Positions 17,267 through 25,611 of a DNA stretch of 64,000 nt are shown piece after piece (within the stretch, counting starts at the first letter, position 1; each line of letters starts with the position of its first letter). The notes under the pieces are model-generated. The model searched no databases, was not told the origin of the DNA, and saw only the letters and a program-made list of their open reading frames with translations. Source of the DNA: Roseiarcus sp963835955. GTDB taxonomy: Bacteria; Pseudomonadota; Alphaproteobacteria; Rhizobiales; Beijerinckiaceae. The stretch is taken from NCBI GenBank assembly GCA_963835955.1, contig CAWIHZ010000026.1:1-64000 (forward strand), written 5' to 3'. The translations under genes and the position numbers were made by a program.

Positions 17267-18960
17267 TAGCTCGTCATAGCTCTTGAACCGCAGGCGTGGC
17301 GTGAAGAAGCGTTCGCGAACGAGGCCGACCTGGTTCTCGACCTGGCCCTTCTCCCACCCCGAGGCCGGCGTGCAGGCGACCGGCTCGACGAGGTGATGCG
17401 AACACATCTGGAGGAAGCGGCGATTGTACTGGCGGTCCTTGCCGACGAAGATCGTCTCCACCGCCGTCTTCATGTTGTCGTAGACGCCGCGTACGCAGGC
17501 GCCCTTGAAGAACGCGAACGCCCGCTCGTGGGCGTCGAACACCATCTCCTGCGTCTCGCGCGGATAGGCGCGCACGAACATCATCCGGCTCATGCAGAGG
17601 CGGACGTGCGCGACCTTCACCGTCGTCGTCACGCCGTTCAGCACGACAATCTCATGGCTCCAGTCGAACTGGTAGGCCTCGCCCGGCGCGAAGGTCAGCG
17701 GGACGAAGGCGTTTGCCGTCGCACTCGCGTTCGCCTTGGCCCAGCTTCGCGCGTAACGTCGAACAGCGTCGTATCCGCCTTCGTAGCCGAGCGCCCGCAG
17801 CTCCTCGAAAATCCGAATTAGCGTCATCCGCTCGCGCGCCGGCGCTTCAGCGTTCGCCGCCAATAGCCGATCGAGGTCCTCCGTCCATCGCCCCAGCTTC
17901 GGCCGCGGCTGAATCTCTCGCCCATAGGAAAACGCCGTCTCCGCCGATCGCAGGACCTTGCTCACCGTGTTGCGCGACAGCTTCAGGTTGCGCGCAATCT
18001 CCCTGATCGTCTTGCCCTGAACGAAATGCTCGCGCCGTATCCGACCGATCGTCTCCACAATCAGCATCCCCCACCGCCTGCCTCGCGCCAAAGCAGGCAG
18101 CCGAACAAATCGGAAGTGAGGGGGTCAATTTTTGGACGCCGATCCCCCGCCTCAGCGGGTCACTTTTCCACGCCGAAACACACGAAGCGCTTGTTGTCGG
18201 CCAGGCGCTCTGCCGCCAGAGCGAAAGTCTCATCGCTGACGATGGCCGGAACCGGTATCTCGATCCACTCCGCACGCGGCCGCTCGTGACTGCAGCTCTT
18301 TTCGCCATGGACCGCCCGCCCCGACAGGCGGAACGGCTTCGTCACCTTTTGCCTCTGTCCGACTTGCGTCTTGTTGAAGCAGGCCGCGCCCTTGTACGCC
18401 GGGTTGCGCAACATCGCCCATACGACCGATCGCTCCCAGCGGGTCACCCGATGTCGCGTGGGCAGTCCCATCTCTCGCAACAACCGGGAGATCGCTCCGA
18501 TACTCAGGCCTTCCACTGTGTACTTGTCGTACACGAGCCGCACGACCTCCGCTTCGACGGCTTCGATCTCGTATCGCGCCGGCGCATCTCGGGTTTTTCG
18601 AATGTAGCGATAGCCATTGGGTGCGCCGCACAGAACCGAGACTTCCCCGGCCTTGGCGCGATGGCGCTTGCCGCGGCGGGATCGTTCGAGGATCTGCGCA
18701 CGCTCATATTCGGCGATCATGCCCTGGAACTGCAGCATCAGCTGATCTTCCGGCGTGCCGGAATGCGGCGCCTTGAGGAAAATCGTCTCGACGCCATGGC
18801 GGGCGAACTCCTCGGTCAGCAGGACCTGATAGGCGTATTTGCGGCTCAGCCGGTCCGGCGAGTGGATCAGGACAGCCTCAATGTGGCCCTCCGCGGCGAG
18901 ATCACGCAGCCGCTCCAGCCCTGGCCGCAGCAAGCTGGCGCCGCTGAACCCCTCGTCCTA

Positions 18961-19080
18961 GGAGACTGTCCGAATAATGAAAAAATAGGCCTTGAGGCAC
19001 AATATATAGTGCTTTTTCAGAGAGAGGTGCAACAACATCTTGATCAGCTTTTCTGAAAATTCGATTTCTCGGACAGGCTC
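18961..19080. mobile_element. MITE of about 120 bp inside a recombinase pseudogene
   Basis: Ends GGAGACTGTCCGA on the left and, reversed, GAGCCTGTCCGA on the right form an imperfect inverted repeat. CCTA or CTA lies at both borders (18957-18960 and 19080-19083). There is no coding sequence. The interior is AT-rich against the surrounding DNA. The ends resemble those of IS1182- or IS5-type elements, but I cannot name the parent. Confidence 0.65.
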
Positions 19081-19161
19081 CTAGACGACCCACTCATCGG
19101 GTACGCCGTATCCCTGTTCCCGCGCGAACTCGAGCAGCGCCGCTGTCTGGCTCGCAATCGT

Positions 19162-19512
19162 GTTCTCCGTCGCCATGCGCCAATCTCTGAGACCGGCGCT
19201 TGGCTCGCCCGCGTGGTGCAGGGATACCTGAACTACCACGCGGTCCCCGGGAACCTGAAACGGCTCGGCATGTACCGAGCCGAGGTCTGCAGGGCATGGC
19301 TGCACTCGCTCCGGCGACGGAGTCAGCGCGGACGCATGACCTGGGATCAGTTCCAGCGTTACGTTGGGCGATACATCCCGAAAGTCCGCGCCTGTCATCC
19401 GCATCCAAATCCAAGGTACGCGTCATGACCCAAGGCAGGAGCCGTATGCGGTAGCTCTGCACGTACGGATCTGAGCCGGGGGGCGCTGGGAAACCAGCGT
19501 CCCTACCACGAC
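19162..19512 (+). mobile_element. 3' end of a group II intron with its maturase tail
   Basis: The reading from about 19162 gives RHAPISETGAWLARVVQGYL, then NYHAVPGNLKRLGMY, CRAWLHSLRRRSQRGRMTW and IPKVRACHPHPNPRY, which is the C-terminal maturase and DNA-binding end of a LtrA-type reverse transcriptase. It stops at 19428. A domain V-like hairpin follows (GAGCCGTATGCGGTAGCTC at 19439, pairing with ACGTACGGATC), then a domain VI-like stem GGGCGCTGGGAAACCAGCGT. The intron lacks its 5' part and reverse transcriptase domain, so it is immobile. It sits antisense in an istA fragment, a common target type. Confidence 0.8.
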
Positions 19513-19907
19513 CCGTGCGTCTGCCGCATCATCACCGACAGCGTCCTCTCGAAGGATCGATAGAGCTCGCAGAATCGCGAGTAGCTATAGCCGCCCGGGC
19601 TCGCAGCGATGTATTCGTCCCAGAGAATCAACAGGGTGACGTGCTTGCGCTTCAGTTCGCGATGCACACCGGCCCAATCCGGCTCCTCGATGCGCCGGTG
19701 GCCCCGCTTGCTGCGCCGGCTGGCGTAGAGCGCCGCCTCCAGCGCGCCGTCGGTCATGTCGTCCGACAAGGACCAGAACAGCCCCGCGGCCTCCGCCCGC
19801 TTCAACGTCACCCGCACCGTCGAGCGAGCAATGCCGAGCCGGCGGGCGATCTCGTGCGTCGACACGCATGAAAACTTAAGCCGAATGATCTCGCGCGCAT
19901 GGCGCAT
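19513..19907 (-). pseudogene. N-terminal fragment of another IS21 transposase IstA
   Basis: The minus-strand reading MRHAREIIRLKFSCVSTHEI, then ARRLGIARSTVRVTLKRAEA, DWAGVHRELKRKHVTLLILW and YSRFCELYRSFERTLSV matches the DNA-binding N-terminus of a different IS21-type IstA (the RKHVTL and YSRFCELY motifs). It ends at RQTHG, where the group II intron tail begins. The catalytic core is missing, so this is a remnant. It is not closely related to the istA at 14936-18091. Confidence 0.75.
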
Positions 19908-20226
19908 CGTACAGGGGCCGGCGCGTTCCTGGACAGTGTAGGTTCTGAGGAGTTGGCGGGCAACCGACGAAATGAGATTGTGATACGACGCGAAAAAGTG
20001 CCCTAACCGCGCAAAAACTTCCTTGTTCTCGTGCGAAGGCTGCCCGTTCCGCGAAATAGAATTCTCTGTTTTCCAGACCGGGAGCGGCGGTCGGCGACCG
20101 CCTTGGCCGATGTCTCCGGCTCGCCGGCGCCACGGCCGCGCTCCGTCGACGTCGCAACTGTTACGCCCAGTGTGAAAGTTCTCGCGAAAGTAACATTCTG
20201 TGACTGAGTTACGCTGTCATCTTTGT
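19908..20226. other. Region without a clear gene between IS remnants
   Basis: This stretch is upstream of the istA fragment and probably holds the outer end of that IS21 element. It has no gene I can support. A moderately AT-rich part near 20030-20070 and a GC-rich part near 20085-20155 suggest joined pieces of different origin. Confidence 0.4.
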
Positions 20227-20228
20227 TA

Positions 20229-21363
20229 TACGCCGGCTAAACGAGAACCCGAAAATCGGCGCGATGGATCACGCGGAAATTGTCCGTGATTCGGTCGCGG
20301 AACCGCTTCCATTGTTTGGGCACGGTATGCCGGAGGAACATGATGATCTCCAGGCGGAATTCGTTGAAGGTCTTGTAATCCCGGTTGTGGGTGACGTTTT
20401 CGTGCATCAAGCCCCACAACCGTTCGATGGGATCGAGATGGGGACAATAGGGCGGAAGGAAGTGCAGCACGATTTTGCGCCCGACCGCCGCAAGCCATTG
20501 TTTGACGACGTCAGCCTTGTGATAGCTGGCGTTGTCGACGAAGACGTGGATGAGGCGCATCGCGGTATGCGTACCCTCGATCTCGCCCAATAGCTTGATG
20601 AAGGTCAGCGCGTTGACCTTCTCGACGGCGAGAATCTGCGTCTGGCCGGTTTCAAGATTGATGGCGCCGTGGATGTTGAGCCGGTCACGGCCCGTCGTCT
20701 GCTCCACCGCAAGGGCGACGTCCTTGCGGGCCCAGCAACCGGCCGGCCTCACCTGATGGGTCGGATGAACCGCATCGACGAAGACGACGGCCTCATCGAC
20801 GCCCATTGTGTTGAGCAGGCTCTCGTATTTGTCGATGAAGGCTTGCTGCTTGGCGTCGTCGAGGCCGCGCGGCATGGCCTCCGGCTTGCGATAGTCAAAG
20901 CCCAGGCGATGCAGCAACGCGATCAGCCCCAAGCGGCTATAGCTCAGCCCAAATGAGCGCTTTAGCCAAGCCCCGATCTTCCGGGTGCTGCGGGGGCAAT
21001 GGGCGTCGATCCAATCGCCCAGAGCGATTGCCTGCTCGTCGGTGAGGTGGCTGCCGCCGCCTTCGTGGCCAAAGCTCTTCAGCCCCTCGACGCCACCTCG
21101 CTCATAGGCCCGATGCCAATCGCGAACCGTATCGTCGTCCAGCAACAATGCCGCCGCAACCCGCTCACAGCTCCAGCCCCGATCGAGAAGGACGATGGCG
21201 TTGGCTCGGCGGGCAACCCGATGCTCCTCAAGCCCGTCCCGCGCAATCCCGATCAGGACTTGCCGGTCTGATGCTGAGAGAAACCCGCCGCAAATCATGC
21301 CTCCAGCCAATCCCGTTCGGCCGTCCCGTCAACCCTTTTTCGCCTCCTCAATGAGTCGGAGTA
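20229..21363 (-). mobile_element. IS630-family element, intact
   Basis: TATACGCCGGCTAAACGAG at 20227 and, reversed from 21365, TATACTCCGACTCATTGAG form inverted repeats. The outer TA is the target duplication. It carries one uninterrupted transposase and is the only IS in the window with no visible defect. Confidence 0.8.
20237..21310 (-). CDS. IS630 family transposase
   Basis: A complete 357-residue protein. It has an N-terminal helix-turn-helix region (CERVAAALLLDDDTVRDWHR) and a DDE core: FVDAVHPTHQ for the first acid, IHVFVDNASYHKADVVKQWL for the second, and PPYCPHLDPIERLWGLMHEN for the glutamate. Motif spacing is normal for IS630. It differs from the two frameshift-type IS630 copies at 7517 and 29430 and belongs to another subgroup. 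Possibly still active. Confidence 0.88.
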   Translation of the reverse strand: MAGGMICGGFLSASDRQVLIGIARDGLEEHRVARRANAIVLLDRGWSCERVAAALLLDDDTVRDWHRAYERGGVEGLKSFGHEGGGSHLTDEQAIALGDWIDAHCPRSTRKIGAWLKRSFGLSYSRLGLIALLHRLGFDYRKPEAMPRGLDDAKQQAFIDKYESLLNTMGVDEAVVFVDAVHPTHQVRPAGCWARKDVALAVEQTTGRDRLNIHGAINLETGQTQILAVEKVNALTFIKLLGEIEGTHTAMRLIHVFVDNASYHKADVVKQWLAAVGRKIVLHFLPPYCPHLDPIERLWGLMHENVTHNRDYKTFNEFRLEIIMFLRHTVPKQWKRFRDRITDNFRVIHRADFRVLV

Positions 21364-21370
21364 TACAAAT

Positions 21371-22627
21371 CTATAATTTTGCATACGCCTTTACCACGGG
21401 CTGGTTTTCTGCAAAAAGGGGGGCGTATAGAGCGTCAAGCGCTTGGCGATACTTGACCAATTCCGCCTTGATGTGGGGCGTCAGTCGCCCCAGGTCCTTT
21501 TCCAATCGCTCAAATCTATCGATCAGAATGTCGGGTTTCAAGTTCTCCAAGGGAATGAGGTACTTCTCCAGCCCGAAATCTGTTGCCAGCGAATCCAGCT
21601 TGGCGTGGTCAGAGAGCGCAATGACCGGTCTGTTCTGGATTAATGCCATCACGAGGTTGTGGTAACGCGCGGAAATCACGAACTCGGTCTCGCCCACCTG
21701 GCGCAGCAACTCATTGACGGTCAACACCGGTTCGGTGATCAACAGCGGTGCGTCGGTAGAGATGTTCCGGCTCTTCAGGAGTTCGATGAATTCCTTTATC
21801 ACCGGTATATCGTACTGCATGTCGCCGATGAGGAGCCGCACACAGTAACCATGCCCCTGGAGCCAGGACACGAAGGCCGCCATCGTATCCAGGTATTCCC
21901 GAAACGCCTTCGGCTCCTTTGAACCATAATCCTTAAGTCCTAACCCGACGATTCGCCTTTGACCGGGCCGAACGACAAAATCCTGGTTACTCTGCACGAG
22001 GCCGAAGACTACATCCGGGTACACGAAATCACGAACGGTGTTGAAGCCGATATTCTCCATGTATTGCTTCGATGCTTCGTCGCGGTAACTGCGGTAGTAG
22101 GCCAGTGCGAAAGTTCTCTTGAGAAACCAGCGGCTCAGCGGATGGCGGATGGGCCCAACACCAACACTGAGGAGAACGAACTTGACCCGGCACAGGGCTG
22201 CGAGCGTCGCTAGCTTGAATATGTCGTAAGGCCAGCCGAACGGGCCGGTCAGGTAGTCGTTGACGATTCCTGTCCCGGCAACGATCAGCATGTCCGTGCG
22301 GCCCATCACGTATAGGGTCTTGACCCAGTGAACGAGCTCGAGCGGCATCCGCAGGAAAGCCATTCGGAGGGTCCGCTCCAAGCGCCCCCGCGGTCCGGAC
22401 TTAGCGGCAGCGGCCTGGGCCTGCGACGGAAAGGCCGCGATGCCGTGGCGTGTCCGCACATCCTGGGGATTTGCGCAGAAGCACACGAATTGTGCGTCCG
22501 GCCAGCGCCGCAAAATCTGTTCTATGATCACCTGCAGAGTACATTCGTTGCCCAGGTTTCCGGCACCGAACTTTCCAAACAAGGCGATTCTTTGTGGTTT
22601 CACGGAATTCATGTACCGATTGGACAT
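21371..22627 (-). CDS. Polysaccharide pyruvyl transferase family protein
   Basis: A 418-residue protein with the family's fold pattern: IALFGKFGAGNLGNECTLQ near the N-terminus, GTGIVNDYLTGPFGWPYD, KFVLLSVGVGPIRHPLSR, a YRDEASKQYM stretch, and a C-terminal FVISARYHNLVMALIQNRPV then ALSDHAKLD. The SARYHN-type motif corresponds to the conserved S-x-R-x-H nucleotide-sugar or PEP site (family knowledge). Such enzymes add ketal-linked pyruvate to sugars of exopolysaccharides. It is divergent from the glycosyltransferase at 22848. The ATG at 22627 is used; MNSVKPQRIALFG six codons later is an alternative. The IS630 element ends a few bases after its stop. Confidence 0.82.
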   Translation of the reverse strand: MSNRYMNSVKPQRIALFGKFGAGNLGNECTLQVIIEQILRRWPDAQFVCFCANPQDVRTRHGIAAFPSQAQAAAAKSGPRGRLERTLRMAFLRMPLELVHWVKTLYVMGRTDMLIVAGTGIVNDYLTGPFGWPYDIFKLATLAALCRVKFVLLSVGVGPIRHPLSRWFLKRTFALAYYRSYRDEASKQYMENIGFNTVRDFVYPDVVFGLVQSNQDFVVRPGQRRIVGLGLKDYGSKEPKAFREYLDTMAAFVSWLQGHGYCVRLLIGDMQYDIPVIKEFIELLKSRNISTDAPLLITEPVLTVNELLRQVGETEFVISARYHNLVMALIQNRPVIALSDHAKLDSLATDFGLEKYLIPLENLKPDILIDRFERLEKDLGRLTPHIKAELVKYRQALDALYAPLFAENQPVVKAYAKL

Positions 22628-22847
22628 GCCGCCGATTCTCTGTGTTGCTGGCGCGGGTTGCTAGTCGAGTTGCGCCGACGATACCCTCGCAGTGCACAAA
22701 AGTCGACTAGAATATCATCTTTCGTGGTAGCAAGATTTAACGAGTCCTGGCAGCCCCAGAAGGGCACACAGTAAAATATATCAACCGTAAACACCAGTAA
22801 CAGACAACGACCCCGAAAACAAGAACAATTAATTGTGGGACGGAATC

Positions 22848-23972
22848 GTGAAAAAAGAGATGTTGTTATTTTCGCAGCGGCAGATTGCCGACCTTGTCGC
22901 GTCTTCCCTCGATTACGAATTCGAGGACACCATCGCATCCGTTACGAACGCCCAGCGAGTTGACGCAACCGACCTACCGGGGTTGCAATTCTCCCGACGC
23001 GCCTACAAGCTTGCGCGCCTCGCATTAAAGTCGCCGGAGATTGCGCGCAGGCTTGTGCCCTATCCGCGCAGCAAGGTGATCCTCGGCAGCGATTTCGAAC
23101 TCTTCTTTCCGGTGTTCAGCTACACCAACCAACTGTATTCGCTCGCGACGATTCCCAACTGGCGCCAGCGCTGCGGCAAGGCCGCCTGCTTCATCAACGA
23201 TATCTGGTCGGAAACGTTGCCGGAATACCTGCTGGAGCTCCTGTCGGCCTTTGACCACGTCTTTGTTGGCACCAGTAACAGCGTCAAGGATGTGGCGCGC
23301 ATTACCGGCCGGCCGTGCACCTATCTCCCGTTCGCCGTTGACGTGCTGCGCTTCACGCCGGCGACGCCCGACCAACCGCGCCCGATCTATGTCTGCAACA
23401 TCGGCCGGCGGTCGCAGGTCACCCATCAGGCGCTGCTCGATGACGCAGAACGGCAGCATCGCTTTTATTACTACGACACCGTGGCGGCGAGCGGCGCCGG
23501 CCTGAAACATCGCACGTTCCGCGTCGACGCCCCGCGCGAACACCGCGTCTTGCTGGCGACATTGCTGAAACACAGCCGTTTCTTCATCGCCCATCGCTCC
23601 TACGTCAACCGGCCCGAGTTCACGGCGGGTCGCGACGAGATCTCCGCGCGGTTCTACGAGGGGGCTGCAGCGGGCGCCGTGATGATTGGCGAGGCGCCGC
23701 GCACCGACGAATTCAAGCGACAGTTCAACTGGCCGGACGCCGTAATTCATGTTCCATTTGATTGTCCCGATATTGCCAAAATTCTGGCGGACCTGAGCGG
23801 CAATCCCGAGCGGTTGCGGGCGATTGGGCGCGGCAACGCGCGTCAGGCCGCACTCCGGCACGACTGGCTGCATCAACTCCAGGTCGTGTTTGACGTCCTC
23901 GGTCTCAAGCCCACTGACGGGATGCAGGCTCGCGCGCAACGGCTCGAACACATCGCTTCACAACTGCAATGA
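22848..23972 (+). CDS. Glycosyltransferase, GT4/GT1-like with C-terminal Glyco_trans_1_2 domain
   Basis: About 374 residues. The N-terminal half holds SKVILGSDFELFFPVFSYTN and AACFINDIWSETLPEYLLEL, then FDHVFVGTSNSVKDVARITG. The C-terminal part PEFTAGRDEISARFYEGAAA followed by GAVMIGEAPRTDEFKRQF and VIHVPFDCPDI is the E-x7-E-like donor region of Glyco_trans_1_2 glycosyltransferases. It probably adds a sugar during polysaccharide assembly. The start is uncertain: GTG at 22848 follows GGGACGGAATC, a TTG at 22833 and an ATG at 22860 are alternatives. It is divergent from the pyruvyl transferase with about 220 bases between them. Confidence 0.75.
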   Translation: MKKEMLLFSQRQIADLVASSLDYEFEDTIASVTNAQRVDATDLPGLQFSRRAYKLARLALKSPEIARRLVPYPRSKVILGSDFELFFPVFSYTNQLYSLATIPNWRQRCGKAACFINDIWSETLPEYLLELLSAFDHVFVGTSNSVKDVARITGRPCTYLPFAVDVLRFTPATPDQPRPIYVCNIGRRSQVTHQALLDDAERQHRFYYYDTVAASGAGLKHRTFRVDAPREHRVLLATLLKHSRFFIAHRSYVNRPEFTAGRDEISARFYEGAAAGAVMIGEAPRTDEFKRQFNWPDAVIHVPFDCPDIAKILADLSGNPERLRAIGRGNARQAALRHDWLHQLQVVFDVLGLKPTDGMQARAQRLEHIASQLQ

Positions 23973-24059
23973 TCCCTGAGCCCGTCCCGGACATGCCAAA
24001 CCAGGTCCGTGGTGCGAGAACCCCGGCTTCTCCCGGCAAGGCGCTTCCGCGCAGGCCAT

Positions 24060-24150
24060 AGGCATCGCTTCAAATCTCTCCGAGCTTACGTACCCGTCAC
24101 AGGACTCGGGCATCAGAACAAGCCATTCGTTGCGGGCTTTGCGGCGCATC
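24060..24150 (-). pseudogene. Possible small remnant of a serine recombinase
   Basis: The minus-strand reading MRRKARNEWLVLMPESCDGY followed by VSSERFEAM resembles the recombinase-domain segment R-x-x-W-x-x-x-x-P-x-x-x-x-G-Y-x-x-x-E-x-F, seen also in the complete recombinase at 9095-11431 (NDWLACIPNAHPGYIAWEQF). Only this short piece is recognisable, in an otherwise geneless gap between the glycosyltransferase and the epimerase. It may be chance. Confidence 0.3.
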
Positions 24151-24245
24151 TTCACGCCCACGCCCGCAGCGCCGTATCCCGCCGCCGCAGCTGTCTTACC
24201 ATAGGCATAGGCCGGCCGTAAAATCCAGGACACGGCCTCGCAACC

Positions 24246-25247
24246 TTAAGCCAACGTGGGACTTTTCGGGCGCGCAATCGCTCCGCTATTCGATCTGACC
24301 TGGCTTTCTATCCACTCGTAAGTGACGGCCAGACCTGCGGAGAGCGGTTGCGTGGGCCTCCAGCCGAGCTTCTCTTCTATCAACCTATTGTCGGAGTTGC
24401 GGCCCCGAACGCCGAGCGGTCCGGGGATGTGCCGCTTTTCGAGCTGCTTTCCGGCGATGGCCATGATGCTATCGGCAAGCTGATTGATCGAGACCATCTC
24501 GTCGGAGCCGATGTTCACGGGTCCCTCGAACGCGGAACGCATCAGCCGGATCGTGCCCTCGACGCATTCCGACACATACAAGAACGATCGGGTCTGCTTG
24601 CCGTCGCCCCAAATATCAATCGTCCCCCCGTTCGGTGTCATCGCTATCTTGCGACAGAGCGCGGCAGGCGCCTTCTCGCGGCCGCCGGCCCACGTCCCCT
24701 CGGGGCCAAAGATATTGTGATAGCGGGCGATCCGGACCTCGATCCCACGACAACGGGAGAAAGCAAAATAGAGCCGCTCACTGAAGAGCTTTTCCCACCC
24801 GTATTCGCTATCCGGCGCCGCGGGGTAAGCGGAGCTTTCTTCGCAATTTGGCGAATCTGGGTCCATCTGGTTGTAGGCCGGATATATGCACGCAGAAGAC
24901 GAATAAAATATCCGCCGAATCAGTCTTCTACAGCACGCATCCAATAGATTAAGATTTACTAGGCCTGAATTGTGCATGATGTCCGCGTCGTTCTCGCCGA
25001 CAAATACAAAACCGGCTCCCCCCATATCGGCAGCCAATTGATAAACTTCGTCGAAGCGGCGATCGATCACCTGCCGGCAAAAGTATGGATCGCGAAGGTC
25101 TCCAATGACGAAGTCATCAGCTTCGCTCGCTGCATACTCATGGTTCTTGAGATCCACGCCCCGGACCCAGAACCCGTCCGTTTTCAGACGTTTGACTAAG
25201 TGTCCCCCAATGAAGCCACCCGCGCCACATACCAATGCACTTCGCAA
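24246..25247 (-). CDS. GDP-mannose 3,5-epimerase-like NAD-dependent epimerase
   Basis: A 333-residue short-chain epimerase from a TTG start at 25247, chosen because GGAGGCAGGC lies just upstream; the frame remains open to 25322. Rossmann motif LVCGAGGFIGGHL at the N-terminus, active-site SSSACIYPAYNQ, YGWEKLFSER (the YxxxK pair), RIARYHNIFGPEGTWAGGRE, KAPAALCRKI, WGDGKQTRSFLYVSECVEG, PVNIGSDEMVSINQLAD and HIPGPLGVRGRNSDNRLI. These segments match plant GDP-mannose 3,5-epimerase, which makes GDP-L-galactose and GDP-L-gulose. It would supply an unusual sugar nucleotide for the local polysaccharide. Identification by recalled motif similarity is strong. Confidence 0.85.
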   Translation of the reverse strand: MRSALVCGAGGFIGGHLVKRLKTDGFWVRGVDLKNHEYAASEADDFVIGDLRDPYFCRQVIDRRFDEVYQLAADMGGAGFVFVGENDADIMHNSGLVNLNLLDACCRRLIRRIFYSSSACIYPAYNQMDPDSPNCEESSAYPAAPDSEYGWEKLFSERLYFAFSRCRGIEVRIARYHNIFGPEGTWAGGREKAPAALCRKIAMTPNGGTIDIWGDGKQTRSFLYVSECVEGTIRLMRSAFEGPVNIGSDEMVSINQLADSIMAIAGKQLEKRHIPGPLGVRGRNSDNRLIEEKLGWRPTQPLSAGLAVTYEWIESQVRSNSGAIARPKSPTLA

Positions 25248-25611
25248 GCCTGCCTCCGAAATAGCGGAACTGAAATTTCTTTCCAATAGCCGATCTGCGC
25301 AACAACCATCGCCTCTCGTCAAATCCCGATATGATCGCTCGGATTTGCGTGTTCCCTAGACATACATGTCATAGGGGAAGGAAGTTTGCAACCGTACGAT
25401 TGCGATATCCCGCGTGCGCTGGGCTCCAAACTCAATCAGAAGTTAATGGCGCTATGCGTCCGTGATTCTGATGTCCTTCTAAAGTATGTTTGGCGAGCAG
25501 CTGGACCGTCCGTCACGATTGAAGCCACTGTTCGCAAATATACTACTGACAATCACAGCTGAATCTGGCATAATACTCTACATATCAGTTCATTATCAGG
25601 CGAATACGGGA
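25248..25611. other. Intergenic gap upstream of the epimerase
   Basis: This stretch is more AT-rich than the surrounding genes and probably holds the epimerase promoter. No gene, repeat or clear hairpin is supported. Confidence 0.4.

Larger units (their letters stand above)
14936..18091 (-). pseudogene. istA: IS21 transposase IstA, interrupted by IS1380
   Basis: The N-terminal part (18091 to 17267) has a helix-turn-helix (TIREIARNLKLSRNTVSKVL) and the integrase-type catalytic core: FDWSHEIVVLNG for the first acid, GVYDNMKTAVE for the second and GWEKGQVENQVG for the glutamate. The C-terminal part (15631 to 14936) starts NGWLFDKCLAWAKAHAHPE and includes CLVRFDNNRYSV. Dropping the IS1380 element and one TAG joins them in frame as DEL-NGWLFD, giving about 506 residues, the usual IstA length. 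The interruption kills this copy. Confidence 0.85.
13549..18182 (-). mobile_element. IS21-family element, itself interrupted by IS1380
   Basis: The ends are TG at 13549 and CA at 18182, with inner terminal repeats: TGTCAATCGGCGTCCAAAAT on the left and the reverse complement of ATTTTTGGACGCCGAT on the right. The element is flanked by CGAAGCG at 13542-13548 and 18183-18189, a 7-bp target duplication. It contains istB, a split istA, a small accessory gene and a leftover istB end. Without the 1.6-kb IS1380 insertion it would be about 3.0 kb. Confidence 0.85.
13276..19178 (-). pseudogene. Second serine recombinase gene, split by IS21 and a MITE
   Basis: The pieces, in reading order, are: 19178-19081 (ATENTIASQTAALLEFAREQ, ending EWVV), 18960-18183 (DEGFSGASLLRPGLERLRDL, then IHSPDRLSRKYAYQVLLTEE, and on to ERLADNKRF), and 13541-13276 (APRRTIEPSIVQ, then the zinc-ribbon piece GLVSCRKCGYAM). 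Removing the IS21 element and one copy of its 7-bp repeat joins NKRF-APRRT in frame. At the MITE junction the restored sequence has TAG, so the gene already carried a stop or was damaged on insertion. A 12-bp tandem duplication (IVQG twice, near 13493-13516) is also seen. The N-terminal catalytic serine part and the C-terminus are missing, so the gene is dead. Confidence 0.8.

Noticed and set aside
24009..24221. A 70-codon plus-strand gene after the glycosyltransferase
   Set aside because: No ribosome site, no family signal, Arg/His-rich shadow composition; the minus strand carries a possible recombinase remnant instead.
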